From Athripsodes cinereus (lineage: Eukaryota > Arthropoda > Insecta > Trichoptera > Leptoceridae): a stretch of DNA of 64,000 nucleotides. The position numbers and the translations under genes were made by a program. The stretch is from positions 4,898,001 through 4,962,000 of the forward strand of contig OX388314.1 in assembly GCA_947579605.1 (NCBI GenBank), given 5' to 3'. The notes under the pieces were generated by a model, which saw nothing but the letters and a program-made list of their open reading frames with translations, searched no databases and had not been told where the DNA came from. Positions 41,953-52,294 of this stretch are shown here, piece after piece. Positions within the stretch are counted from its first letter, which is position 1, and the number at the start of each line of letters is the position of its first letter.

Positions 41953-42624
41953 ATAAAAGGAATGACATGAAAAAAAAACAAGAGAGGAATAGGTGGAATT
42001 GGTGAACGTAACTACGTTATTAGTGCTTAAACCAGTCTAAGCCGATTCGTCAGCGTCAGAACGCCTATATTACCTGTCTTGCGGTTGACACAGTTTTTGC
42101 GATCGAATCATACCTATGGGTTGAAATTTGGTATGGCTATAAAATTTGGATTAATAATATTTTCGACAGTCATAGTGAAAATTGCCTAAAAATGATTATT
42201 TTAAATAAAAGAGCTCTAATATAGGCAGTGCGACATTTGGAGAGAATGATTGTTGATAGAGAGTTTGACCTGTGACCCAGTCACGGATGTCCGTCACTTC
42301 ATACGTAATAGCTCCAATACGAAGGTCAGCACAATGTTATTGGCCATTCTGAATGTAACGCAAAGGACAACATTATCACTAACCCGAGTCGTGATAGTTT
42401 CCATTCTCTATCGAATATTTTATTTATTTATTTTAATTTTTTATTAGGTACATTATGATAACAAAAAATAAAATGTAACAATATTGAAAATTAAACTTGT
42501 ATTGTTTCACAGTAGGTATGTTATATTTTTTTTTATCAATATTGTTAGGTAGGTACTCAATCTGGGACTTCGCTTGCGGGTTACGGAGAGAGTAAAAATC
42601 GTCATATAATAATAAAACTCTCTT
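41953..42624. other. A+T-rich stretch, no gene recognised
   Basis: No recognisable feature. Confidence 0.5.
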
Positions 42625-42790
42625 ATTTCCCTCATTGACTTTGTCGCCAGGATAGAGACTCTCCTTTGATTCTTTTTGATGATGTCTCTTTTTTGTATTT
42701 GTTTTGTTTATTTTTTCTGCTGAGATCGCCTTTACTAAAAGCTGTTATGGTCTCAGTGCAGGGTGACGTTTTTAGGATGATAATAATATC
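42625..42790 (-). repeat. LINE family D, internal part
   Basis: Sense strand ACGTCACCCTGCACTGAGAC, CATAACAGCTTTTAGTAAAG and GCGATCTCAGCAG match 27782-27880. The two copies define an internal segment upstream of the C-terminus. Confidence 0.6.
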
Positions 42791-43117
42791 TAATAATATC
42801 GTTCTGAGCCATCTTGCTCTGTTCTCAGTGATGCATTGCAATGTTGTTCTCCTTCTTCTTGTTTTGTTTCATGGCAATGCACCCGCAATCGAAAGAAGTC
42901 CTTATGGTAGTCATCATAACACTCAGAATCAAAACATTTGTCTATTCATCGTTATTGTTACAAAATTAAGTAAACAAACCTTATCAATAATATTGTAGCT
43001 AGACTGAGAAATTTAGACTAGAAATAAATTTAATACGTATTAAACTTATTCCGAGTTCAGGAGTACTCTAGATTTAGCGTCTACACACGAAAAGTTTGGG
43101 TGCAACAAGCTGCTGTA
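42791..43117. other. A+T-rich stretch, no gene recognised
   Basis: No recognisable feature. Confidence 0.5.
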
Positions 43118-43312
43118 CCACCACCGCATATCCCACAAGTGAGGTAGCCAGCAGACCATATACCTAATTAACATTCAAACTGACATTCCGGCGCCAATAA
43201 AAAAATAAAATATTCTAGATGAATGGCAAGCCTCATCGCTGATTTTCAAATGTAAATTGTATTTGTTTTTTCGAATACCTGCCATTCAAAGCACACTCGA
43301 AAACTAAAGTCA
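43118..43312 (-). repeat. Family A retroposon, target of a pogo-like insertion
   Basis: In reverse: CCGCATATCCCACAAGTGAG, GTAGCCAGCAGACC, CATCGCTGATTTTCAAATGT, GCACACTCGAAAACTAAAG. The pogo-like element begins directly after it. Confidence 0.7.
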
Positions 43313-43844
43313 TAGGGTAAGTCTAGGAGAGATGGCCACCCTTTTAAAAAAAGCCTATAAATGAATCAACTTTTACCTATAAATTTCGAACGCAAGTGAT
43401 TCGGGTTCGTTGGTAATATTCCTTCAGTATTCTTGATTCTTTTCTCTTCTATTTGCCCCTCAAAAACCTGAGTTGTAAAATAAAAAAAAAAAGTAAAGTG
43501 GTCATCTCTCCTAGATATCGAGGAGAGATGGCCATATGGGAGAATAAGATGGAAATGAATGTGGCAAATATGATTGACTGTTAAATCTACTTTATTTATG
43601 ACAATATTGAAAATTAAAATGAAAAAGTTACAAATTAGTAATAATCATAAAAAAATTAAAGTAAAAGAACAAAAAAAAATGTTTTTCAATGTATTTAAAT
43701 GTGTCTCTAAAATTATTATTTGTATCATAGGTATTAGTCTGATATTTATGACAAAAAACAAAAATAACAACAAAAAAGCTTAGAAAATATTTCGATAGTT
43801 ATTTTTTTAAATACTGTCCTGTATTTAGAACTGCATTGAGTGCT

Positions 43845-44695
43845 CTACAAAATTTTTACAACGGCCTTGCCACATGGGTTGCAAATGTCTAGGAATGAGG
43901 AGCAATTGACGTGAAGCCATTTCTTGCAACGCACACATTCAAACCAATCATCTCTGGATTTGGTTTTTTCATAGCTTTCTCCGCAGCCAACACATATGTA
44001 TTCGAGATCCAAAAGTTCTTCTGAAGAATTTGATCCGTCATTTAATACTATTGCGTCAACTGATTCGTCACTGCTACTGTATGAAGCTTTGCGTTTGCTC
44101 TTTGAGTTAGATGTTCCACTCGCTGTTTTATCGACTTTTTTATTACATTTGGTTGACTTGTTGCGTTTGCTCTTTGAGTTAGATGTTCCACTCGCTGTTT
44201 TATCGACTTTTTTATTACATTTGGTTGACTTGCTCTTCTTTTCAAGCTTAGTTTTATTTTTTCTAATATTTTCAGGTGATGTCAGTTCCAAGGCTCCAAT
44301 TTTACGACGTGAAGCAATAGCAGACCATTTGGTGATTGCAGGAACTGGTGAAATTTTTTTCAATAGTTTAGAGGGAGTTGTTTCATAAGAGCAACTCAGT
44401 TCAGGAGCAGCAGGTGTTGCCAATTCCATAGGCTGTGGGCAAGTTGACTTGTCTACGTTTTCAACTAAGTCCGATTGGCAAGCTTGAAGGCTTTTCGATG
44501 AGGATTCTTCTTTAAATGCATACTCTGGCACCGCATCAGGATTCAATGGGAAAATGCCAGTTGCGCGATATCCTGATATGGCATTTTCAGGAGTAGCAGA
44601 TTTGCCCCACCCTTCACTAAGTAGCTGTCCAAATTGTAGCCTTGAAACTTTCCGATTAACATTTTGTTTTTGCCATTTGTTTACAGCTTTGTAAA
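43845..44695 (-). pseudogene. Pogo/jerky-type transposase, C-terminal part with PHD-like finger
   Basis: The frame is open from about 44695: FYKAVNKWQKQN, VSRLQFGQLLSEGWGKS, ATPENAISGYRATGIFPLNP (the conserved segment after the DDE domain, usually NAxxGFRxTGIxPxNPDxxP), DAVPEYAF, then a low-complexity basic linker and a terminal zinc finger: CVGCGESYEK, DDWFECVRCKKWLHVNCSSF, CNPCGK. The finger spacing C-x2-C ... C-x2-C-x4-H-x2-C ... C-x2-C is PHD-like and is often found at the C-terminus of insect pogo/DDE_1 proteins. The CENP-B-type DNA-binding domain and the DDE triad are absent, and the reading starts just after a T-rich tract, so the element is a deletion derivative. The last methionine-based start is not meaningful. 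Confidence 0.85.
44091..44234 (-). repeat. 72-bp tandem duplication inside the transposase linker
   Basis: 44091-44162 and 44163-44234 are identical except for one base at the end. In protein it doubles 24 residues (TKCNKKVDKTASGTSNSKSK and flanks), in frame. Confidence 0.9.
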
Positions 44696-45269
44696 AAAAA
44701 GATTTAAGAGATTTAGAGAATCAAATGTAGGAGATATTTAGTTATTTTAAGTCGAATTGCTTCACTTTATAATGAACAAGGCATGGCCATCTCTCCTCGA
44801 ACAGAAGTGGCCATCTCTCCTTTTTGTCGAGGAGAGATGGCCACCTCTGCTGCTCCCGCCATTCGAGTAACTCGCAAACGATGTGAGGTTATGTAGCAAC
44901 TAGAATACATATTACGACAGATTATTACTACGTACGTTAGATTAATACATACTAATAACATTTGAGTAGACTTACCTTAAAATGCAGAATAATTTTAAGG
45001 GGTGTTGAATAATTTGTGCACTTATAACTTCGAAAATAATTAACGAATCAGAACGTAAACTGTCACTTCGTGCAACGGTTGTCAACTGAACAGACTGACG
45101 CACTCACAGCGCAGTGGTGTGACTGATCACGAAATTACGTCAAATGGCCATCTCTCCTCTATGGCCATCTCTCCTGGACTTACCCTAGATGTGATAAAAA
45201 AAATACATTACATCATCCTTAGACTAATATTTGTATAATGAGGTTTTTCTTTTCGATATATATAGGTAT

Positions 45270-45360
45270 AATGAGTTACAATCCATTGGATTGGTCTGCA
45301 ACGAGTTTTGATTTATTTCTCCACTCCTCTCTATTCTCAGCCAGTCTCTTCAACTCCAAC
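45270..45360 (-). pseudogene. RTE LINE C-terminal scrap
   Basis: ELKRLAENREEWRNKSKLVA followed by DQSNG and a stop matches the LKxLAxDRxxWRxxVA ending of RTE-type proteins. Confidence 0.6.
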
Positions 45361-45390
45361 TCCAACTCCGTTTTTTTCGATATATATAAT

Positions 45391-45480
45391 AAATTAACAA
45401 ACTTAATTATAAATTAACAAATTTAATTATAAACTAACAAATTAAATTATAAATTAACAAATTTAATTACAAATTAACCA
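45391..45480. repeat. 20-bp tandem repeat, 4.5 units
   Basis: Units of AAATTAACAAATTTAATTAT start at 45391, 45411, 45431, 45451 and 45471 with one to three changes each. Confidence 0.9.
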
Positions 45481-46817
45481 ACGACTTTATTAACAAGACA
45501 TGAATGCGTGGCACGAATAAAATAATCATAAAGTTTTATATCTTTGAGACGACAACTGTGAGGCCTAACGAAATTCACAGAAAAAAGATATCTGTTCATT
45601 AATAACTTTAAATGTCCAATACAAAATCACGTCAAAGAAAAACGAACGACATACTTAAATTGGCGACAGAAAAAACAAATGGTCGAATAACAATGAACTA
45701 GTAGTGTTTGTGCGACAAATAAACTAAATTATCCACTTATATTGAGTGACAAAAATTCATAACTGATCTGCGAAAAATGGGTAACTATTATAGTAGGCGA
45801 GCGACTGAAAATATTTTACGGGTTGTAGCGTATTTCCTCTCCCGTCTCAGCTAGCTCACTGCAAGTATCTTCAGAGGTCGTGGATTGGTTGATTAGGGCA
45901 CAAGATTGATAAATACACAGGATATTCACATAACAAACGTTTTCCTTTTATTGGATCTTCGTTGCAATACATTACAGTCGGGGCAGCCTCCATTGACAGC
46001 CGTCCATACTATTAAACCATCCGATCTTTCGTCATGGGTGCCAGGTGCTCACGATCCCCTTCTGTAAGGTCCCCCCAGATACAGATGTCGATATGGACGA
46101 GCAGGCGACTCGTCCAGCTCAATTGGCAACCCGGGAACTAGAACCGCCTCTGTTGGCAATTATCATCATAATCATTAGACACTGACAGAACACTTTTCAT
46201 CTGTATTGAATTTAAGTTAATATTGTGATTTATCTAAAATATAGCCTTAAGAGACTTACCACGATATTTGCGGTTATATACAAGTGTCCGGGCCCACAAT
46301 TATATAATTTTCACTGCCTTTATTTACAAGTAATTATCTCCATCCTCTTTGAGGTTATCCCTGATCAGATGTCCTAATTGCCAGACATTGGTTCACTGAT
46401 ATTTGGTCGCCACGAGGTGACACCAAAGAAAATTTACTAACTGAAGACGTATGTCTTCCAACTGTCTCGGTGTCCTCTTAAAAAGTGAACCCTTCCCATG
46501 TTTTCTGCCGGTCAGTATTTTATTTCTTCGACTTTGTAACAATAACGCGTTTGACTTCTGACAACTCATCGCGGTGTTGCCACAAAGCGAAATGTGGCTG
46601 ATAGGAAAAATTAAACTACAAATAATAATATCATGCTACAGGGTGACGAAAAATACTAACTGAGCGACAACATGCCTTAATTGAATAATTTACTGAAAAT
46701 ATCAAGAGAAGTACGTAAATTCAATTTTTACTCTTGAATTTTCTATATAATTTAAAAATACGACTTTTTTTAATGAAATGCTGCTTTTATTCATAAAGAA
46801 AAAACATCCTTACATCA
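45481..46817. other. No gene recognised; one unassigned ORF
   Basis: 45995-46180 is G+C-richer and reads CQVLTIPFCKVPPDTDVDMD, EQATRPAQLATRELEPPLLA then a stop on the plus strand. It could be the end of an exon or a retroelement; nothing ties it to a family. Confidence 0.3.
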
Positions 46818-47493
46818 AATAATATGCTTGTATCACGAAGGTAAAGTAAGTTGGCAGCGGGGTTCCTTTTCGAACCTATAATCTCCTGATCGAGAATATT
46901 ATACGGTTTCTGACCACCTTTATTTTTCACAATTTCTTTTTTTTTTGTTTCATTTACGTAATCGTAAACAAAATACAACTCATTTTAAATATACGATCGT
47001 CTGTCAATCGACGATTTATTCATTTGCGACAATTCTGTCACCCAAATAGGTATATGATCACACGAACTGTATTAAATGGTCGCTAATTATCCAATCAATA
47101 ATTCTGTATGCTCATTTCCGTATTTTTTCAACCCATAATTTGAATTATCTGTCGCAACAATAAAAAAACACCAAATCGATTTTACGAGTAGTTTTTTACG
47201 GTGACAAAGTACAACAATAATTTTAATAAATCACCCAAGTTATTATATCTCTATTTTCCCGCCACGAGTTTTTTTTATTTAAGTATATTATTACTATTAA
47301 TTATTACACACAATATATATAGACATTGCATAGATAACGCTATCACTAATTATATTAAAAAAACTCCCAGTTTTGTACCTCACCGTATCCGATGATTATG
47401 ACGGGTTATGCTGTTATACAAATATTTCAACTTTTTGAGTGTTGTGAAACTTTTTTTATAATCGCCTGATGATGGAGTCGAGAGTCTCCGAAT
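46818..47493. repeat. 680-bp repeat Y, copy 1
   Basis: Nearly identical to 51613-52291 (differences of a few single bases and short indels). Contains ACGAAGGTAAAGTAAGTTGG near the start and a hammerhead-like core at its end. No ORF. Confidence 0.9.
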
Positions 47494-47510
47494 TTCCGTA
47501 AGCGTAATTA
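47463..47510 (+). ncRNA. Degenerate hammerhead-like motif at the end of repeat Y
   Basis: CTGATGA, T, stem II GGAG-TCGAGAGT-CTCC, GAA, then TTTCCGTAA in place of a palindrome, with CGC before the core able to pair with GCG after it. The palindromic stem III and UH site of the other copies are not convincing. The second copy at 52263-52291 keeps core and stem II but has a different continuation. Confidence 0.3.
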
Positions 47511-47600
47511 AAAAGGTAATTTTTTTATAATTTTTAATAACATAATACATTAACACTGTTTCTTACATATTTACTATACATATTTTTTAAATATTTTTAT

Positions 47601-47901
47601 AAAATTAATGTATTACAGAACACTGTTTTACTTCCACTTCACTTCATTCAAATGTCAGAACGTTTTCGAACATTAACTGTTCATTATCGATGACAATGCA
47701 ATACTGAGCTCACTTCAATAAACTAACAACTAAAAAAATTTCACTCATACATAGAACAGTTTTTTTTTTTAGTTGTTAGTTTATTGAAGTGAGCTCAGTA
47801 TTGCATTGTCATCGATAATGAACAGTTAATGTTCGAAAACGTTCTGACATTTGAATGAAGTGAAGTGGAAGTAAAACAGTGTTCTGTAATACATTAATTT
47901 T
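47601..47901. repeat. Perfect palindrome with 138-bp arms
   Basis: 47601-47738 and 47764-47901 are exact reverse complements as far as I can check base by base; the loop is 25 bp (47739-47763). Begins AAAATTAATGTATTACAGAA. No ORF. Confidence 0.95.
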
Positions 47902-47984
47902 ATTATTTGATAAAATGACGTTCCACAAAGTTTCTCTCGCAAATTTCGAAAATTTATATTTTTTTTACATTTTCTGGAAAACAA

Positions 47985-48112
47985 ATACGGTTTTTACCCC
48001 TCCAGAGTGAATCAAATGTAGAGACTCTGGATCATGTTTTCTTTGAATGTCCAATTCGTTCGGACCATCAACTGGAAATTAACTATACGAGTAAAGTGTT
48101 TTTTTTTTCAAT
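47985..48112 (+). pseudogene. LINE ORF2 C-terminal zinc-knuckle fragment
   Basis: Reads PLQSESNVETLDHVFFECPI then RSDHQLEINYTSKV. ETxxHxxFxCP with an upstream C/PLC is the C-terminal Cys/His motif of R1/Jockey/CR1-type proteins. Confidence 0.6.
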
Positions 48113-48234
48113 TCACCTTAAAATGGATTTCCAACAAGTAACTTCGGTCAATAATATCGATATTTTATTTTTATGTTTTTGCCTACTCAATGCTTTATAG
48201 ATTTTATTTACTTGAATGTCTGACTTATTTACGA
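48113..48234. other. Short A+T-rich spacer
   Basis: No recognisable feature. Confidence 0.5.
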
Positions 48235-48525
48235 GAGAGACGTCCTTCAGATTGACAATGTTCTAACGAGACGAAAAACGTCTTTCTCTTAAATAAATCG
48301 AATAGTAAAAAAAACATTTGTTTTATTTATTTCATATGGAGTATGTTTTGTCTGTTTTTATATTTCCGTACATGTGTTGAATGATTGTGTGATGTTATAA
48401 AGTTTATCTGTATACTTGTAAAGGCAATTGCCGTATATTGTGTTTAAATAAATAAAAATAAATAAATAAATTATGGAATTCTACTACCTGAACACCGATA
48501 CAGTGAATATAATATTATAGTTTTA
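48235..48525 (+). repeat. Family C repeat interrupted by a LINE 3' end
   Basis: Family C (AGATTGACAATGTTCTAACG, GTCTTTCTCTTAAATAAATC ... ATGGAATTCTACTACCTGAA, CACCGATACAGTGAATATAA) is split at about 48330-48472 by a 5'-truncated LINE end AAGGCAATTGCCGTATATTG plus a (AAATA)n tail. The same LINE end closes the ORF1 element at 62541. Confidence 0.65.
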
Positions 48526-48545
48526 TTAGTTAAATGTTTATTCCG

Positions 48546-48792
48546 TGGAGCACCCGGTAAAGAATTGGTCTCCCACTCTTCTCCATAAGTTTTCGAGTGT
48601 CCTGTAAAAGGCAGGTGTTCGAAAAAATAAGACATTTTACATCTCAAATTCGGCGATGAGGTTTGCCACCCATCCTGAATGTCTTAATTTTATATTGGCA
48701 CGGAGAAGACAGCTTGCATGTTTTATATGCAGCTGGTCTGCTACCCCACTTGTGGGATATGCCGTGATGGTATAGTAGTAGTAGTAGTAGTT
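48546..48792 (+). repeat. Family A retroposon, full length, sense orientation
   Basis: Starts CACCCGGTAAAGAATTGGTC, then GTTTTCGAGTGTCCTGTAAA, CAGGTGTTCG, GATGAGGTTTGCCACCCATC, GGAGAAGACAGCTTGCATG, GATATGCCGTGATGGTATAG and a (TAG)n tail. Confidence 0.85.
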
Positions 48793-48876
48793 AAATGTTA
48801 TATTACCTTATTATATTTCTATTTTGTTATAGTACAGGTATTTTTTTGTCAAAGGCTTATTATAGCCATTTCATTC

Positions 48877-49170
48877 ATTCATTCATTGCCCTCAACGATC
48901 CTCTCGGGAGCACAGGGCAGAAACCAGCCTCCTCCATTCAGCATGGGGAACTGGCCAGATCTTATTGTATGTTTGTAATTTATGTATTGTGTTGTCAGTT
49001 TTCTGTGAGTGTCTCTATAAAATAAAATAAAAAAAAAAATGTCTCTGCGCCAATTGCGTCACCTCTTTCCACGACATTCCCTGCGCTCTGATGTCGTTTT
49101 CATAGGAACGGTGTATTGTGAACTAGGGGGATGCCCGGGCTAACGGAACCCTTGCGGACGGAAGAAAAAT
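48877..49170 (-). pseudogene. RTE LINE C-terminus (9595 subfamily) split by a retroposed insert
   Basis: 49045-49170 encodes FRPQGFR and the following degraded segment on the minus strand, and 48877-48950 the WRRLVSALCSREDR-like end with a GAATGAATGAATG tail. Between them (48951-49044) sits an insert ending CTATAAAATAAAATAAAAAA, another LINE 3' tail. Confidence 0.65.
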
Positions 49171-49293
49171 AGCCATTTACTGTATAAAATAAAATAAAAT
49201 TTGGCCGCCCTCGGCATACACAAGTGTTAATATGTCACTTGGCCGATTATTTCCTGAGAAGAGCCTGGTAAAACTACTCTAGTCAAGAATACG
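49171..49293. other. Short spacer
   Basis: Contains ATAAAATAAAATAAAATTTG, a LINE-like tail, at about 49183-49203. Confidence 0.4.
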
Positions 49294-49460
49294 TTTTTTT
49301 TTTTTTTTTTTGTTATAAACCCAAATACAACCTTATACACCTTTCACAGTAAGCTACTAAAAGCTTGTGTCGTGAAAGGGGAGTTTGCCGGCACCTGGTA
49401 TCGAACCACGGACCCCATGATCACGAGGCCGAGACTCTACCTCCAGGCTACCGACGAACT
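49294..49460 (-). repeat. tRNA-derived SINE, near full length
   Basis: Sense strand: GTCGGTAGCCTGGAGGTAGA, CCGTGGTTCGATACCAGGTG (B box with one change), AGCTTTTAGTAGCTTACTGT, GGGTTTATAACAAAAAAA. Confidence 0.8.
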
Positions 49461-49774
49461 CAAATTTTCTTTGATATTTCTCACAGATTTGAGATGAGCG
49501 ACATTAAATTGAAGTAAAAGAGATAAGAGGGATCGCACAAATGGAGACCTCGTTATATAATACATAATGCTCAACACCGAAATAAATGTATTTAATTTAC
49601 ATGTAAAATATCAAATACGCAACAGATAAAACTGTATTGGATGGTATAAGTTATGAATGTAGATATGATAAAAGTTAATGCTATTAGTAATGACTAGTTT
49701 CAGCTGATTTTTTCCAATTTAATCCAAGTTCTATCAGCATTTATAATACCTACTACCAAAGATTTGTTTTGCCG
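49461..49774. other. A+T-rich spacer between two SINEs
   Basis: No recognisable feature. Confidence 0.5.
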
Positions 49775-49899
49775 GCCGGCAAACTCCCCTTTCACGACAC
49801 AAGCTTTTAGTAGCTTACTGTGAAAGGTGTATAAGGTTGTATTTGGGTTTATAACAAAAACCCAGATATATCTTTTTTTAAAAAAAAAAAAAAAAAAAA
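49775..49899 (+). repeat. tRNA-derived SINE, 5'-truncated, opposite orientation
   Basis: Begins GCCGGCAAACTCCCCTTTC and runs to a 20-A tail; the tRNA-like head is missing. About 300 bp from the inverted copy at 49294. Confidence 0.8.
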
Positions 49900-50195
49900 T
49901 GGTAGTTATTTTAAAGTGTAAGTCAGAATGAAAAGATCCCTCAAAGCACGAGCTCTGCTCAAATTTGTGGGAATCCATTGTGTTTAATAATTGTATATTT
50001 ATTAGCAAATGATTAGTATGGTAGAATGTGTATTTGTTCCATAAAAATAACTGAATTTGAACAGATACGCGAATTATTTCAAGACACGGGGTAACGATAC
50101 GAAAAACTCACAATTTGAATACAACGTTTACATGCACCATACAGAACTCATCAGATGGTGAGATATCACATATTAATTTTGGTTGAATAAGATCT
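49900..50195. other. A+T-rich spacer
   Basis: No recognisable feature. Confidence 0.5.
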
Positions 50196-50283
50196 GAATG
50201 TGAGAAAGTGAAAAAAGTATGTAAGGACAGATCTATATGGCGTTCCGTTCTCTCTTCCTACCCCACTTGGGACAAGGCTTGAG
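50196..50283 (+). pseudogene. RTE 'NRRACMR' subfamily, last 28 codons
   Basis: ECEKVKKVCKDRSIWRSVLS then SYPTWDKA and a stop, the ending seen at 1755-2036. Confidence 0.6.
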
Positions 50284-50734
50284 GGTATATAGATAGACAG
50301 AAAATAAAGACATAATATTCGTTCGGTCGTAGTGTGGACGCGGCTAATCGCTGACGTTGCATTCGATTCGCAATATGGACATGAATTATTCTGCATTATA
50401 TACAACTAACGAAGCAGTTATTTCTTCCAACTAACCTAAATTCATATAATTGTATCGAGATTATTATTATTACTATTAATGCATTCAATATTATGATTTT
50501 CACGGCATATCGCACAGCATCTATGAAACATTGATAATAATATGTTACTGTATATCGAAGACATTCCGTCATAGTAACAAACGGCATTTATACTCGGACA
50601 TAATTTACGAGTACTGCATACCTACATGGATACAAAAAATAATAAGGGTATTCAACAGATATACGCTTTAAATAAATTAACTATTATTCTTCTTCAGTTT
50701 CACAATAATACATGAGACCTGCGATACTGCAGAT
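50284..50734. other. A+T-rich stretch, no gene recognised
   Basis: No recognisable feature. Confidence 0.5.
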
Positions 50735-50990
50735 ATTGTCAAATGGGGCAGGAAAAGGAGACGCTTCTGGCGTGACCACACAGAACGAATGAGCGGTGAT
50801 AGACTCCCTCAAGTAGCCGCAAACAACGTGCCAATTGTAACTAGCTAACCTGGAAGACATGCAAAGAGATGGCGAGGCAGCTGCAGCAGTAGACTTCGAC
50901 GCCATAGAAACAGATTTACAAATCGATTAAAAGAGGAAGAACCTTCCGAAGCAAAGGATCTTAAAGGCTTTTGATCTTGTATAGGGGACT
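50735..50990 (+). pseudogene. LINE ORF2 C-terminal fragment (RTE-like)
   Basis: VKWGRKRRRFWRDHTERMSG and DRLPQVAANN, a stop, then PGRHAKRW and KEEEPSEAKDLKGF. The R...W..H.ERM...DR......GRP.KRW order is a known C-terminal pattern of insect LINE proteins; one stop breaks it. Confidence 0.6.
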
Positions 50991-51098
50991 GCCCGCCATC
51001 TAATATGATCCCGTTAAGGCCTAGGAGGACTTCACTTCTCAAATATATATATAAATAAAAAAAATCTTTGATTTTTATTTCACATTTTTTTGACACTC

Positions 51099-51614
51099 AA
51101 AAAAATAATTTTTGTCATAATATGAAAATTTAATGATCAATTCATGATTATTTTTATGATCTGTTGATATTCACTATCCCTTTGTATCAAAATGTTTATT
51201 TAAAAATTTACAATGGAGAAATCTTTAATTTCTATGATACAGTATTGCAGTTTTAACTTTATCTTATTTTTCCTTTTTGCATTATAAAACACCAAAAAAA
51301 TTGTTAAACTTGGTATTATTATCATTCTTAATAACTACAGGGCTAACTATATAGTAAATAAAAATAATTTTTACTGTGTTTTGATCCTTTTTTGAAAAGA
51401 CAATTTATTTTGACATAGTTAATTTAGACAATCTATCAAAAGGTGTCCCTTAAACAGCTTATTAGGAACACCGTTGGTATCATAGCAAATGCATTAATAT
51501 GCTGATATGATTTGATTTTCAAATGTTATAAAGTTTATATGTAGCAAATATTATTAATTCATGTTGTATTAAATATTACGAAGCCAAAGAGCATTAACAT
51601 TCAAGCACTTATAA
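51099..51614. repeat. 515-bp direct repeat X, left copy
   Basis: Matches 52295-52811 over its whole length with a few substitutions and indels (for example GATACAGTATTGCAG against GATATTGCAG). Flanks repeat Y. Confidence 0.9.
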
Positions 51615-52291
51615 ATAATATGCTTGTATCACGAAGGTAAAGTAAGTTGGCAGCGGGGTTCCTTTTCGAACCTATAATCTCCTGATCGAGAATATTATAC
51701 GGTTTCTGACCACCTTTATTTTTCACAATTTCTTTTTTTTTTGGTTTCATTTACGTAATCGTAAACAAAATACAACTCATTTTAAATATACGATCGTCTG
51801 TCAATCGACGATTTATTCATTCGCGACAATTCTGTCACCCAAATAGGTATATTATCACACGAACTGTATTAAATGGTCGCTAATTATCCAATCAATAATT
51901 CTGTATGCTCATTTCCGTATTTTTTCAACCCATAATTTGAATTATCTGTCGCAACAATAAAAAAACACCAAATCGATTTTACGAGTAGTTTTTTACGGTG
52001 ACAAAGTACAACAATAATTTTAATAAATCACCCAAGTTATTATATCTCTATTTTCCCGCCACGAGTTTTTTTTATTTAAGTATATTATTACTATTAATTA
52101 TTACACACAATATATATATAGACATTGCATAGATAACGCTATCACTAATTATATTAAAAAAACTCCCAGTTTTGTACCTCACCGTATCCGATGATTATGA
52201 CGGGTTATGCTGTTATACAAATATTTCAACTTTTTGAGTGTTCTGAAACTTTTTTTTAATCGACTGATGATGGAGTCGAGAGTCTCCGAAT
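51613..52291. repeat. 680-bp repeat Y, copy 2
   Basis: Second copy of 46818-47493, here lying exactly between the two X repeats. Ends with the hammerhead-like core CTGATGATGGAGTCGAGAGT and CTCCGAAT. Confidence 0.9.
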
Positions 52292-52294
52292 AAT

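Larger units (their letters stand above)
43315..45185 (-). mobile_element. Pogo-like (Tc1/mariner superfamily) transposon, internally deleted
   Basis: Perfectly bounded: 24-bp terminal inverted repeats at 43315-43338 (GGGTAAGTCTAGGAGAGATG...) and 45162-45185, differing at one position, flanked by TA on both sides (43313-43314, 45186-45187) as Tc1/mariner/pogo elements duplicate TA. AGGAGAGATGGCCA is repeated inside near both ends in both orientations (about 43500-43540, 44785-44850, 45145-45185), like an array of transposase-binding sites. The only coding sequence left is the C-terminal part of the transposase. Confidence 0.9.

Noticed and set aside
43996..44388. 130-codon plus-strand ORF over the pogo transposase
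   Set aside because: Shadow of the minus-strand transposase C-terminus, which has conserved motifs and a zinc finger.
43845..44695. Host PHD-finger gene
   Set aside because: The finger is preceded by the ATGIFPLNPD transposase segment and the whole lies between TA-flanked terminal repeats.
45391..45480. CRISPR-like array
   Set aside because: The 20-bp units are contiguous with no spacers; it is a simple tandem repeat in a eukaryotic genome.
47463..47510. Active hammerhead at the end of repeat Y
   Set aside because: Core and stem II are present but stem III and the cleavage-site nucleotide are not; kept only as a degenerate motif.
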